From Candidatus Omnitrophota bacterium (GTDB taxonomy: Bacteria; Omnitrophota; Gorgyraeia; 2-01-FULL-45-10), in the NCBI GenBank assembly GCA_028699255.1, contig JAQVUX010000008.1:67715-114348 (forward strand): a DNA stretch of 46,634 bases. Direction: 5' to 3'. The notes beneath the pieces were generated by a model. It saw only the letters and a list, made by a program, of their open reading frames with translations, ran no database searches and was not told the origin of the DNA. This document shows, one piece after another, positions 1 to 8,964 of the stretch; position 1 is the first letter of the stretch; every line of letters starts with the position of its first letter. Both the position numbers and the translations under genes were made by a program.

Positions 1-675
1 CCAGGTTATCGACCAGAACTTTTCCCACGAGCCCGCCCCGTCTATCTCGGCGGCTTCGTACAGCTCCCTCGGCACGCCCTGCAGGGCGGCAAGGAATAAT
101 ATCATGTTGTATCCGCCCATCATTATCCATAATCCCATCATCATGAGCGACGGCTTTGCCCACTCTACAGACGTAAGCCATGGTATGCCGTGGGCATGTA
201 TGCTCAGAAAATTGGCGCATTTTATGATAATGCTGTTTAAAAGACCGAAGTCGCTGTTATATATCCAGGCCCACAAAAGGCATATCGCCACGCCGTTCGT
301 TATTGTAGGTAAAAAGTATATCGTCTTGAAAAGGTTTATGCCTCGTATCCTGTGATTTACTACAAGCGCAAGCACAAGCGACGCCATTATCTCTACCGGG
401 ATTATCAGCATAAGATACAGCGTGTTCCCGAGACATTTCCAGAATAACGGGTCGTTAGCGACAAAACCGGCCGCTTCCTTGTGAAAACCCACGAGATTGA
501 TAAAATTGGCCAGGCCGACCATCTTCGGAGGGGAGAGCATATCCCAGTTTACAAAGCTTAAAACGAGAGATAGTATGACAGGAACGAGGGTAAATACCGC
601 AAAGCCTATAAAATTAGGCAGGACAAATAGATATCCGGCAACCGCTTCTTTATCAGAACTTTTTAATTTAATCAA
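1..675 (-). CDS. Sugar ABC transporter permease, MalF/UgpA type (3' end cut by window)
   Basis: Inner-membrane permease subunit of a carbohydrate ABC importer of the binding-protein-dependent MalF/UgpA family. 225 codons are visible on the minus strand, open to the window edge. The first in-frame start is TTG at 675, directly after a TAA, with a GGGG stretch about 10 bases upstream; the next in-frame ATG (MLSPP) would remove the first membrane helix, so TTG is preferred. Visible features are an N-terminal hydrophobic helix (residues about 10-32, containing NFIGFAVFTLVPVILS), further hydrophobic segments (about 85-105 and 120-145), and the diagnostic cytoplasmic EAA loop (EAAEIDGAG, about 207-215) that docks on the ATPase. 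Usual length is about 290-310 residues, so some 70-80 are missing. The solute-binding lipoprotein at 18634-19923 is a plausible partner although far upstream; a second permease may follow beyond position 1. The MalF-type assignment is confident; the substrate is inferred only from the neighbouring glucan genes. Confidence 0.9.
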   Translation of the reverse strand, partial: MIKLKSSDKEAVAGYLFVLPNFIGFAVFTLVPVILSLVLSFVNWDMLSPPKMVGLANFINLVGFHKEAAGFVANDPLFWKCLGNTLYLMLIIPVEIMASLVLALVVNHRIRGINLFKTIYFLPTITNGVAICLLWAWIYNSDFGLLNSIIIKCANFLSIHAHGIPWLTSVEWAKPSLMMMGLWIMMGGYNMILFLAALQGVPRELYEAAEIDGAGSWEKFWSITW

Positions 676-720
676 TTAAGTAGCCCCAATTATGCCTTTA
701 TTTAACGCTATTGGCAATAT

Positions 721-749
721 AATATAACATTTATTATCTTAAAAGTAAA
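721..749 (-). promoter_or_regulatory. Possible sigma-70-like promoter for the ABC permease
   Basis: In the 77-bp gap upstream of the permease the minus strand reads TTTACT (744-749), a 17-base spacer, then TATATT (721-726), a plausible -35/-10 pair ending about 45 bases before the TTG start. The region is very AT-rich, so chance matches are likely. It would let the permease be transcribed separately from the glucan genes. Confidence 0.35.
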
Positions 750-752
750 TTA

Positions 753-2816
753 TTAATCGAAAAGATTTTCTACTTTTAACAACTCTTCGGCATTTTTGGC
801 GATGGGGTCGTTGTGGAAGCGCTTGCGGATGGCGCCTTTATTGAGGTAGTTATTGATGGCTATGAAAGACATGGCCTGATCGAGGCACATATATTTTACC
901 GCGACCTTGCCTGTTTTTACATCTATAGCGTCATAAAAACCGTATTCACCGTAAGCGTTATATTTTTGCAGAATCGTGCGCAGATTTTTAACGCACTCCT
1001 TAGGAATGAATTCGAGCGCCAGGAACGTAGCGTGCGGAGTTACCACGCCCGCTTTATACCCTTTCATTCCAAGCGGCTTTGCCCCATATTCCGAATAGCC
1101 TCCTTCCGGCACGCACGAAGGCGACATGCCGAAGACGGGGTATTCGAGCTTCTCTAACGCATAGCGCGCCTGGATCACGGCGTGCCTCTCGTCGTTTAAA
1201 CCAAGCCCCTTGGGCGCAAGCCTGCGTTCATCTATTATCAGCGTCGGCATAAGAGCTTCGAACATGCTTCCGCCCCAACTCGGAACGAACTTAAGATCGC
1301 CATAGGTGTAGTAACCGCCCATGACTTTGCATCCGAGATACGTCTTCTCTCGCCTATCTTTGGGCGTCTCGGTCTGCCAGAACCATGTTTCAGGAAAAGT
1401 CCTCATAAGGGAGAACCAATGCTCCTTTGGGACATCGCCTTTACCTATGGCGATGTAACTGATCGCCCGCGGCTCCGTGTAGAACGCGCCGTAGCGGTAT
1501 TCCGAATAGTAATCTATGTTGGTGTAAAAGCCGTGATACATCTGACGCTCGACCGGATCGTAAAAGAAAGAGAAATTCATGGAATCGATCAGGTTCTGGC
1601 AGGTCGACCCGAGTTCTTTAGGAAAAGCGTTTTTCGCCACGATAAGGCCGGCCGCGAGCCAGCCGCTGTCTACGAACGATACAAAATTGGATGTGCGCTG
1701 GAATATAGTTATATCGTAATAATTATAGGGGAAATTTTTGAACTTTTCGAGTTTTTCGATGGAGGTAAGTGTCAAACTAAGCCGCTTTACCGCTTCTTCT
1801 TTCGTAATAAACCCGAGGTCGCTTGCGGAAACAACGCACATGAGATAGACGCCGACATTCGTTATATTGGTATAGTCACCTATCCTGGTATCTTTGGATA
1901 TAACGGCATTTTCGGTAAATTCTATATTGTCGAGAGGCAAGCCGTATTCTTTATCCACGCAGGCGTCGAAATACTTCCATGTATCTTTAGCTATCTCTTT
2001 TAAGAACGCCCTGTCGTCTTTCGGAAATTCTTTTTTGACAAATACTTTGGAGGGAAAACCGCCCAGGCGGGCTATGAGGAACTTCGCAAAATCTTCTGTG
2101 GATATGCCTTCAGCCGTCTTTTTCTTTTTATGCTCGACGGGATCATTTACGCCGGGGCCCGGGTTGCCGGTACGGACGAAGGCGAAGTCGTCGAAGTATA
2201 ACACTCCTTCCGGAGAATCGACGCGCCTCTTCTCAAAAGTTATAACCATCTCCCTTATGTCGCGCCAATCCGTTATGCCGTTCATCACATTCAGGGGAAT
2301 GGATATCTTCTGCCAGCGCCCGGTAACGCCTTTTACCACAAAACTACCGGTTATCGTCTGCTCGTAACCGTCGGGACTCTTCTCGAACTTATGAAACTCT
2401 ATTTTGAAGACCGAAGGGAAGAGTTTCTTCTCGTCCCCCTTCACCCAGAATTCAAAATGGTCGTAGCGCGACGCGTCAAAATCGCGGAGTTGCGTCCAGA
2501 AGCCGTTGACAGCGTCGCCAGTGGAATCGACGCTATATTCGAGTTTCAGAGAAGAACCTGAATCGCCGCACCTTGTAACGCCTTCGAGAGAGGCGACCGC
2601 CCACTGCGTCTTATCCTCGGGGTTCTTCTCCCAGGTGCCGGATTCGCCGTTAAGATTATTTACCAGAGAGTCCCTATTAAAATCGGCTATCACCACCGAG
2701 GCCGGGGTCTTCGCGTCGTTGCGGGATTTAGCTGACGACTCCTGCGCAACACCGAACCTCATTACGAAAGCCGATAGTAACAGCAAAAGTACCGCTGTTA
2801 TGCCAAGCTTCTTCAT
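753..2816 (-). CDS. Exported GH189/GH144-like beta-1,2-glucan-active enzyme with N-terminal CBM-like domain
   Basis: 687 residues. An N-terminal signal peptide (about 1-25, MKKLGITAVLLLLLSAF) predicts export. Residues about 42-215 form a galactose-binding-like beta-sandwich of CBM11/CIA30 style, ending in the strand LYFDDFAFV. Residues about 270-680 match the glycoamylase-like fold (PF10091) and recall specifically the internal domain of cyclic beta-1,2-glucan synthase NdvB, now GH189: TNITNVGVYLM, FVDSGWLAAGL, AISYIAIGKGDVPKEHWF, SWGGSMFEALMPTL, VVTPHATFLALEF and YGFYDAID follow in NdvB order. The known NdvB domain transglycosylates to cyclise beta-1,2-glucan, and GH144 relatives hydrolyse it; which activity applies cannot be told here. 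The start is 2 bases after the stop of the GH94 fusion gene, with its AAGGA ribosome site inside that gene's last codons, so the two are probably translationally coupled. No GT84 domain is present. Confidence 0.82.
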   Translation of the reverse strand: MKKLGITAVLLLLLSAFVMRFGVAQESSAKSRNDAKTPASVVIADFNRDSLVNNLNGESGTWEKNPEDKTQWAVASLEGVTRCGDSGSSLKLEYSVDSTGDAVNGFWTQLRDFDASRYDHFEFWVKGDEKKLFPSVFKIEFHKFEKSPDGYEQTITGSFVVKGVTGRWQKISIPLNVMNGITDWRDIREMVITFEKRRVDSPEGVLYFDDFAFVRTGNPGPGVNDPVEHKKKKTAEGISTEDFAKFLIARLGGFPSKVFVKKEFPKDDRAFLKEIAKDTWKYFDACVDKEYGLPLDNIEFTENAVISKDTRIGDYTNITNVGVYLMCVVSASDLGFITKEEAVKRLSLTLTSIEKLEKFKNFPYNYYDITIFQRTSNFVSFVDSGWLAAGLIVAKNAFPKELGSTCQNLIDSMNFSFFYDPVERQMYHGFYTNIDYYSEYRYGAFYTEPRAISYIAIGKGDVPKEHWFSLMRTFPETWFWQTETPKDRREKTYLGCKVMGGYYTYGDLKFVPSWGGSMFEALMPTLIIDERRLAPKGLGLNDERHAVIQARYALEKLEYPVFGMSPSCVPEGGYSEYGAKPLGMKGYKAGVVTPHATFLALEFIPKECVKNLRTILQKYNAYGEYGFYDAIDVKTGKVAVKYMCLDQAMSFIAINNYLNKGAIRKRFHNDPIAKNAEELLKVENLFD

Positions 2817-2818
2817 CG

Positions 2819-5800
2819 CTATCCTTGCGTGATGAACTTTAACGGGCTCTTCTTTACATCTCTGCGAACACTGGTAATTTTCAAATCACCTCTGGGCTCG
2901 CCCAAATCCGCGGGAAGAATGATTTCATTCTTGGATAAGGACGCGCCAACCACACCTTCCATCGCCTGGCGCAGCATCCAGCCCGCGGCACCTGTATAAC
3001 CGTGCCATATCATGCGTCCCGGGTCAAACTTCGTCAGGATATCCGCCGACTGCTTGTTCGGCTGTCCGCCGTATAGCTCGGCTTCATTTGTATGCGATAT
3101 GGCCGAGACCTTAAGCCACAGCCTGTAGGCGGTCTTGCGATACTCGCCGGCCTTCGCTTTTTCTCCGCGTTTATCAAACTCCTCAGCCAGTATCCTGGCG
3201 GCCCTAACGAGCCACTGGACGCCGTGGCAATACATACCATTCTCGCGGACGCCTTCGGGATATTTACTCGACCTGCCGAGATACGGCTTGGTGTCTTCGC
3301 GAAGCGCGGGCCATCCGAGCAATATCGCGTTATCCTTCTCGAGTATTTCGAGGGCTGTATTGAATATGGCCAATCCCCGCTCGAAATTAATACCGCTCAT
3401 CGCCGCCCATGATGCCGTCAGCGCATCTATCTCCCAAACGCCACTGCCTTTAACGCCTATCTCGGTACCGTCATCGTGGATCGCCCTGAGATACCGGTCG
3501 CCCCTCCATGTCTTCTCGATGGACTCTTTCAAATCTTCCATCCTTTTGGCGTAATATCCGGCGCAGGCTTTACCTTCTTTTGTTTCGATAATACCGACCA
3601 TCTCTTTCAATATATAATAAAGGAAGAAAGCGAGCCAAACGCTTTCGCCCCTGCCCTCAGAGCCTATTTCATCAAGGCCGTCGTTCCAGTCGCCCGTCTG
3701 TATAAGCGGCAGGCCGTTCTTTCCCGTCCTGTCCTTTAATATCAGGTCGAGCGAACGCATGCAGTGTTTATACACGGAATCAGAACGCGTCGTCCTGTGA
3801 TATAAATGCCCCCATCCCTGTTTATTCTTAGGAAGTTTGGCAAACGGGAACTGCGAAACGACATACGACGCCATCTCGTCCAGGATCGTCTTATCCCCCG
3901 TGCACCTTATGTATTCGACAACGCCCCATACCAGCCACAACGGATTGTCGGAGGCGTGAGACCTGCATGAAAATGCCGTCCTGCCGTCTGTTAAAGTAAA
4001 GAACCAGTGGAAGACGTCGCCTTCTATGAATTGTTGCGATGCGTGCAGAAGTATCTGTTTGCGCGATAACGCCGGGTCTACCCATATCAGGTTGACCGTA
4101 TCCTGTAACTGGTCGCGGTAACCGTATGCGCCGCTCGTCTGGTAGAAACCGCGCCTGGCCCAGATACGTTCGGCCAACGCCTGATACTTAAGCCAGTTCT
4201 GGTAGCGGTCGAACTCCGGCTTATTCGTCTTTACCTCGAGGGTCGACATGAACTGATTCCACCAATTCCTGGTCGCCTCGAGAGATTTTTTAGCCGCCTC
4301 GACGTCTTTGTATTTAAGGACCAGCCGCTCGCCCTCTTTACGGTCGTCGGATTGGCCCATTACAACCGCTATCGTGGTTTGGCCGCCGGCGGGAACATCG
4401 ATGGTTCCCATGAATGCCGCCACCTGCGAAGAATCGGTCACCTGCGTTTTATCGGACGAGCCCTTCTCGACCATGAACGGATGTACTACATCTCCGCCCG
4501 AGCCGAAGAACCTGCCGCGCAGAGTTTCTACGACATCCGCTTTTAGCGAGCTCGATACGAAAGCCCAGCCTGAACGGAATATATTGCGCGGATTACTGAA
4601 GTACAGCGCATCGGTTTTTTTGTCGCGGCGCAGGACGAGCGGGCCCGCTCTCTCCGGCTGGAAACCCAGCACCATCTGGAAATAGGACGCCAGGCGCATC
4701 TTACGATCGTGCGATGAAGAGTTCTTTACCGTAAGCAGATAAATGCCTGCCGGTTCCGACGGCGGCACAAAGACCGAAAGTTCCGTCGAAATATCGCCTT
4801 TTTGCATGTGGAAAACAGCCGTACCGTCAACACTGAATACGGATTCCGTCTTCGCGGATTTGTCGCAAAGCGGCTGATATGTCGGCGAATACCATTCATT
4901 CGATTCCGGCTCGTAAAGGTACATCGCCTCCGTCGGTATCTCTTTTGTTACTATATCCGGCCAATCCGGCGTAAGACGGTTCTGTTGTGAGTTGCCGTTG
5001 CATGAGGTATGCAGACCGCGGTTCGTCACCATGATGGAATGCAGAGCGTTGGATACAGCATGGTCTATCGGACGCGGAGTGAACGGTGTATGCACTATAA
5101 GTGAATTGCCGTCCTTGGAGAATGTAGAATAAGGCTGAGGCGTACCACTGGGTATCTCTCCGTGGCCTATCAAAAGCCCGCCCTTCTTTTCCTCGGACAC
5201 ATACTGCTTTCCGGAGTTGACACGGGGATTTAAGTGTTTAGCGATCAGATCGAGCGCCGTCTGCCTGTTCCTGGCAAACCCTACCATGAAGCGCACGTTA
5301 GAGGAACCGTTGGCCGCGACTTTTACGTTCACGGCGAGCGACCCTATCGGATCGAATGTCGGATGCGGGCTCGTATCACGCGCGGTGGGAAATTTTAGTG
5401 TCTCCATTATCCGTGGCGTCCAGATACTGCGCGCGCGGCCGATAAAATCTACACGGGATGCCAGAAATCCTTCGGGAGCTACATCGCAGGCCAATATACC
5501 CATATTCTTGGCGCTCTTCTGCCAGGCGAGTATCGCGTTCGCTTCGGAGGCGTATTCCATCTCCGGATAGAGCCGGGCATACTGCGTATGGAACCTGTCG
5601 TGTATGCCTCCGACGAGAACCCATTCCAAATAAGGTACAACTTTAAGTTCGCGGGTTTTACCGGTCATGTTCTCTACGGTAACTTCCCACATCTCGACGG
5701 TGCTGTCCTTATCCGGCAGGGATATCTTTATCGATGTTTTAACACCATTGTTAATATTTATCACTTTAAACGCGTCGCCGTCTTTTTCTATCTGTGAGGC

Positions 5801-8800
5801 CGCAAACCTGCCCGTCGGGAAATTACCGACGACAGGCCAGTAACGTGATGCGCTCGAGGTGTCTTGCGCGGGATCGACTACATATAGTATCTTGCCGCAT
5901 GGATCCATCGGATCGTAGGAGCGCCTGCTGACGTCGCATTCTTTATGTATGCCTTCGCTGAAACCTTCTCCGTTCTTTCTAAGCACGACCCTGTATTCCC
6001 TGTTGGAAAGCTCAAAGCTCTCGAGGCTCGCGGATCGGCGCTTCCGGTGAAACGCGCGAAGAGCGAAAGAAAGCGCTGTAAAAATTATTATCGCGGCGGC
6101 TATAACGAGCAGTAGCTGAGGAAGCGGCAGAGATTGTATCGTAGCGACCATCCCCTTTTTGCCTGCGGCGGCGTTCTGCATGGCAAGCGACGAGTTCCAC
6201 ACCTGGTCCCACTCGGCGCCGCGCGGCATATAAAACGGTATTAGAAGAGGCGCCCATGTAGCAAAACGCTTAACGGCGTCGGGGATATAACGCTGAGCCG
6301 CGGCCGGGCCTATGAAGCGAGCCAGTTTTTCATCCAGCCTGTCGAGACCCAGGAAGCTCAAGTTAACAAGCGTCGCCACGCGAAGACCCATATGATCCAT
6401 CCAAATAATTATCCGGAAAAGATCGATGGCAATTATATACGTGAATAACTGCAGGCTCCAGGTACGGAAAGCGTCTGGCGTCATCGTAAGGCTCTGAAAG
6501 GTCGCTACCACCGTACGTATCGCGCCGTCCTGGTTATACCATGTCGGGTCCGGCATCATGCGAAGGCCCGTAAATATTATAGGCGACATCCAGAGGCCCC
6601 ACCTCAACACATATATCATGTGCTCGACGAGCTGGGCAAAGCCGGCCTTAGAAAAGAAAAACTTTATCGGGGTCTTGTCCTTCTCGAAATAGGCCTGCAT
6701 AAATACTTTGTTTATCGCGAAAAGCCAGGCCGCGATAGACCAATTTATGACACCGGCCAGCGACTCTGTATAAAGAAGCTTCACGCCTCCGGTATACGTA
6801 CCGAGATCGATGCGGCCCCATTTATTGACAAGCGGATAAGTAATGTATTCCACCGCCGAGAAACCGGAACTCACATATAGCTTGAGTTTTTCTACTACCA
6901 CCGGCACCTGCAAAGCGTCCATATAGAACGCCGCGGCGCTACCCATAAATATGCCGCAGAGCGAATCGACAAAATACAGTTTCCATGTATGCACCCTGCC
7001 GCGGCCCTGTAAAGCGTATACCACATCCCGCAGAAAACTCACTCCGCCGGAGGCAAGGAGGCCTATTACGAAACCGAAGAGCACTCTTTCGCCCATCGGA
7101 CGAGTAATCATACCGTTACTCACGCCGTAAGCAAAACCGAACCCTACTATGGCTCCTCGTGCATATAACGAAAAATCGCGATAACTATAACGCACCCTTT
7201 CAAAGAAGGGCAGGCTTCCATCGAATGATTCGATGATGGTTTTGATAAACGGGAAAATAAGCGCGCCGACAAGTATACCTATGACCGCGGGCGCTAAAGC
7301 GATGAGCTTCTGGGCCGCGGACGAACCTATGAGCATATTCGCTACGAAAAGGATGGCCATGACTATCGCGCTGAACGCCATACCTTTCTTCATGCCGGCA
7401 TTGACGTGCTTCAATACCGTTCCCGAAGACGGCGCTATAAGTTTACCGCTGTCGAGAAGCATACCCGTTATAAGATAGACCTCCGCCCAGAGGCCGCCAA
7501 ACGACAACATGCTGGCGAAGATGCAGGCGATTGCCCGTAAAAAGGGTGGGAACGATGCCACAAGCATCGTAGACCCCATGTCCGCGATGATCGGAGCGGC
7601 TACTACGCCGACAGATACAAAGAATACCGAAAGATGCGCCTTCATCGTCTTGAGCGGCTGGTCTCTCAGGGCCAGGCCTATACCGTTGGCAACGATCTCA
7701 TTGAACACGAATAGAACAACAAGGCGGCCTATATTCTGAAGTATGACCGACCAGTAAACCCACATTCCAAAGGTAACCGTGTTGCCTATCGACTCAACCA
7801 TACCCGGGCTTTCCACCAGGAGAAGCCAGTTAAATATATACGGCGTCCCGGCGATAAGCGCAACCGTGATGGGCCTCAAATGCTTGCCCGACGAGGCGAG
7901 CGAACGCGCGTTCGCGGTGTGATATATAACGAAGGTTACCGCGGCGATGAGATTATTGAACATTAAAAGTTGCACGAAAGACGACGGCGGCTGAAGTATC
8001 TCCGCCCTGCTCGAAGCGGCGGCAAGAAATCCCGACACTATCGCGTTCTGAAATACCTCGGACGGCGTAAGGTGTTTTCCGGTAAGAGCGTACTTCAATA
8101 TTCCGGCTATAACCACACCCATCAGCGCCACAAGGATAAAATTGATGCCGAACCCGGCATCCAGTGAACTCATCGTTCCCATGGAAAGTATGCTCATACC
8201 TGCGCCCAGGATCAACACAGTCGTAACGGCATACAAAAGATCGCGTTTAATGCCGGCGGCCGGGATTTTCCGGCCGGCATTTTTACCGGCAAAAGCCCTA
8301 CCGATCAGTAGAGCCACAAAAGCCAAAAGAAATCCGAGGACAAGAACTATCGCGGCTTTTATAGCGGCAAGATATTTTTGTAAAAACGTCATCCTGAAGA
8401 AATCGAGATCGAAATATAATATGCCCTCGAGCTTCTTGCCGGCATCCAGCGGACTTATAACAAAGACTACCTCTTTAAGCTTGCCTATCTTATTCCAATC
8501 GACCGACTCGCGGACATGGCTCCAGCCGTATTTTATAACGAGCGGAACGGTCTGCACACCCGTTTCGCCTTTAATCTCCAGTTTTACCGAAACCTGTTTT
8601 ACCTGTTCCTCGGTTGGCACCCTTACGCCTATCCTGACAGCGTCTACCGCTTTGGCACCCAGTTTCGAAGGAAAACTCTTGGTCCACACGCCAGCGATCG
8701 CCCCGTTAAATATGGTGTAATCGAATTTCAAGACGTTTTTATTTAAGGATATCTCACGCTCCGGCACAACATCGCCCATGGCCGGGCCCATATTGAACAT

Positions 8801-8947
8801 GCCCTTTTCGCCGGCCTCGAGGATGCTGAATCCGGTGGGGTCTGTCACCACGGATACGCGTTTCTCATCGGCGGATGCGCAGGAGATCATAGTAAAGGAA
8901 AGGATTGCGAAGATTAACGCAAAAATACGGTTGAACGATTTACTCAT
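2819..8947 (-). CDS. Polytopic membrane protein fused to an NdvB-type GH94 phosphorylase module
   Basis: 2042 residues. The N terminus has a signal-like helix (about 1-26) and a CBM-like beta-sandwich (about 30-183, ending GILYFDLDFF). Residues about 188-965 hold roughly 12-16 hydrophobic segments separated by short loops. Residues about 1010-2042 are a GH94 module with two tandem glycosyltransferase-36-type beta-sandwich regions and an (alpha/alpha)6 barrel, the arrangement in the C-terminal part of cyclic beta-1,2-glucan synthase NdvB; TPRPIDHAVSNALHSIMVTN marks the second region and GDWNDGLDEIG (about 1752-1762) the DWND segment carrying the family's catalytic acid. In NdvB this part controls chain length by phosphorolysis. 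Membrane loops are too short for a GT84 or other GT-A domain, so this is not a complete synthase. AAGGAG precedes ATG by 9 bases. It lies 17 bases after the TPR gene and 2 before the GH189-like gene. The side of the membrane on which the GH94 part works is unresolved. Confidence 0.85.
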   Translation of the reverse strand: MSKSFNRIFALIFAILSFTMISCASADEKRVSVVTDPTGFSILEAGEKGMFNMGPAMGDVVPEREISLNKNVLKFDYTIFNGAIAGVWTKSFPSKLGAKAVDAVRIGVRVPTEEQVKQVSVKLEIKGETGVQTVPLVIKYGWSHVRESVDWNKIGKLKEVVFVISPLDAGKKLEGILYFDLDFFRMTFLQKYLAAIKAAIVLVLGFLLAFVALLIGRAFAGKNAGRKIPAAGIKRDLLYAVTTVLILGAGMSILSMGTMSSLDAGFGINFILVALMGVVIAGILKYALTGKHLTPSEVFQNAIVSGFLAAASSRAEILQPPSSFVQLLMFNNLIAAVTFVIYHTANARSLASSGKHLRPITVALIAGTPYIFNWLLLVESPGMVESIGNTVTFGMWVYWSVILQNIGRLVVLFVFNEIVANGIGLALRDQPLKTMKAHLSVFFVSVGVVAAPIIADMGSTMLVASFPPFLRAIACIFASMLSFGGLWAEVYLITGMLLDSGKLIAPSSGTVLKHVNAGMKKGMAFSAIVMAILFVANMLIGSSAAQKLIALAPAVIGILVGALIFPFIKTIIESFDGSLPFFERVRYSYRDFSLYARGAIVGFGFAYGVSNGMITRPMGERVLFGFVIGLLASGGVSFLRDVVYALQGRGRVHTWKLYFVDSLCGIFMGSAAAFYMDALQVPVVVEKLKLYVSSGFSAVEYITYPLVNKWGRIDLGTYTGGVKLLYTESLAGVINWSIAAWLFAINKVFMQAYFEKDKTPIKFFFSKAGFAQLVEHMIYVLRWGLWMSPIIFTGLRMMPDPTWYNQDGAIRTVVATFQSLTMTPDAFRTWSLQLFTYIIAIDLFRIIIWMDHMGLRVATLVNLSFLGLDRLDEKLARFIGPAAAQRYIPDAVKRFATWAPLLIPFYMPRGAEWDQVWNSSLAMQNAAAGKKGMVATIQSLPLPQLLLVIAAAIIIFTALSFALRAFHRKRRSASLESFELSNREYRVVLRKNGEGFSEGIHKECDVSRRSYDPMDPCGKILYVVDPAQDTSSASRYWPVVGNFPTGRFAASQIEKDGDAFKVININNGVKTSIKISLPDKDSTVEMWEVTVENMTGKTRELKVVPYLEWVLVGGIHDRFHTQYARLYPEMEYASEANAILAWQKSAKNMGILACDVAPEGFLASRVDFIGRARSIWTPRIMETLKFPTARDTSPHPTFDPIGSLAVNVKVAANGSSNVRFMVGFARNRQTALDLIAKHLNPRVNSGKQYVSEEKKGGLLIGHGEIPSGTPQPYSTFSKDGNSLIVHTPFTPRPIDHAVSNALHSIMVTNRGLHTSCNGNSQQNRLTPDWPDIVTKEIPTEAMYLYEPESNEWYSPTYQPLCDKSAKTESVFSVDGTAVFHMQKGDISTELSVFVPPSEPAGIYLLTVKNSSSHDRKMRLASYFQMVLGFQPERAGPLVLRRDKKTDALYFSNPRNIFRSGWAFVSSSLKADVVETLRGRFFGSGGDVVHPFMVEKGSSDKTQVTDSSQVAAFMGTIDVPAGGQTTIAVVMGQSDDRKEGERLVLKYKDVEAAKKSLEATRNWWNQFMSTLEVKTNKPEFDRYQNWLKYQALAERIWARRGFYQTSGAYGYRDQLQDTVNLIWVDPALSRKQILLHASQQFIEGDVFHWFFTLTDGRTAFSCRSHASDNPLWLVWGVVEYIRCTGDKTILDEMASYVVSQFPFAKLPKNKQGWGHLYHRTTRSDSVYKHCMRSLDLILKDRTGKNGLPLIQTGDWNDGLDEIGSEGRGESVWLAFFLYYILKEMVGIIETKEGKACAGYYAKRMEDLKESIEKTWRGDRYLRAIHDDGTEIGVKGSGVWEIDALTASWAAMSGINFERGLAIFNTALEILEKDNAILLGWPALREDTKPYLGRSSKYPEGVRENGMYCHGVQWLVRAARILAEEFDKRGEKAKAGEYRKTAYRLWLKVSAISHTNEAELYGGQPNKQSADILTKFDPGRMIWHGYTGAAGWMLRQAMEGVVGASLSKNEIILPADLGEPRGDLKITSVRRDVKKSPLKFITQG

Positions 8948-8964
8948 GAGAACAACTCCTTAGT

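Noticed and set aside
1419-2003. 194-codon plus-strand open frame
   Set aside because: It lies wholly inside the GH189-like gene, has no ribosome site or recognisable domain, and is an antisense shadow of a motif-supported protein.
5900-8400. GT84 glucosyltransferase domain hidden in the polytopic protein
   Set aside because: Loops between membrane helices are too short for a GT-A domain and no DxD or QxxRW motif was seen.
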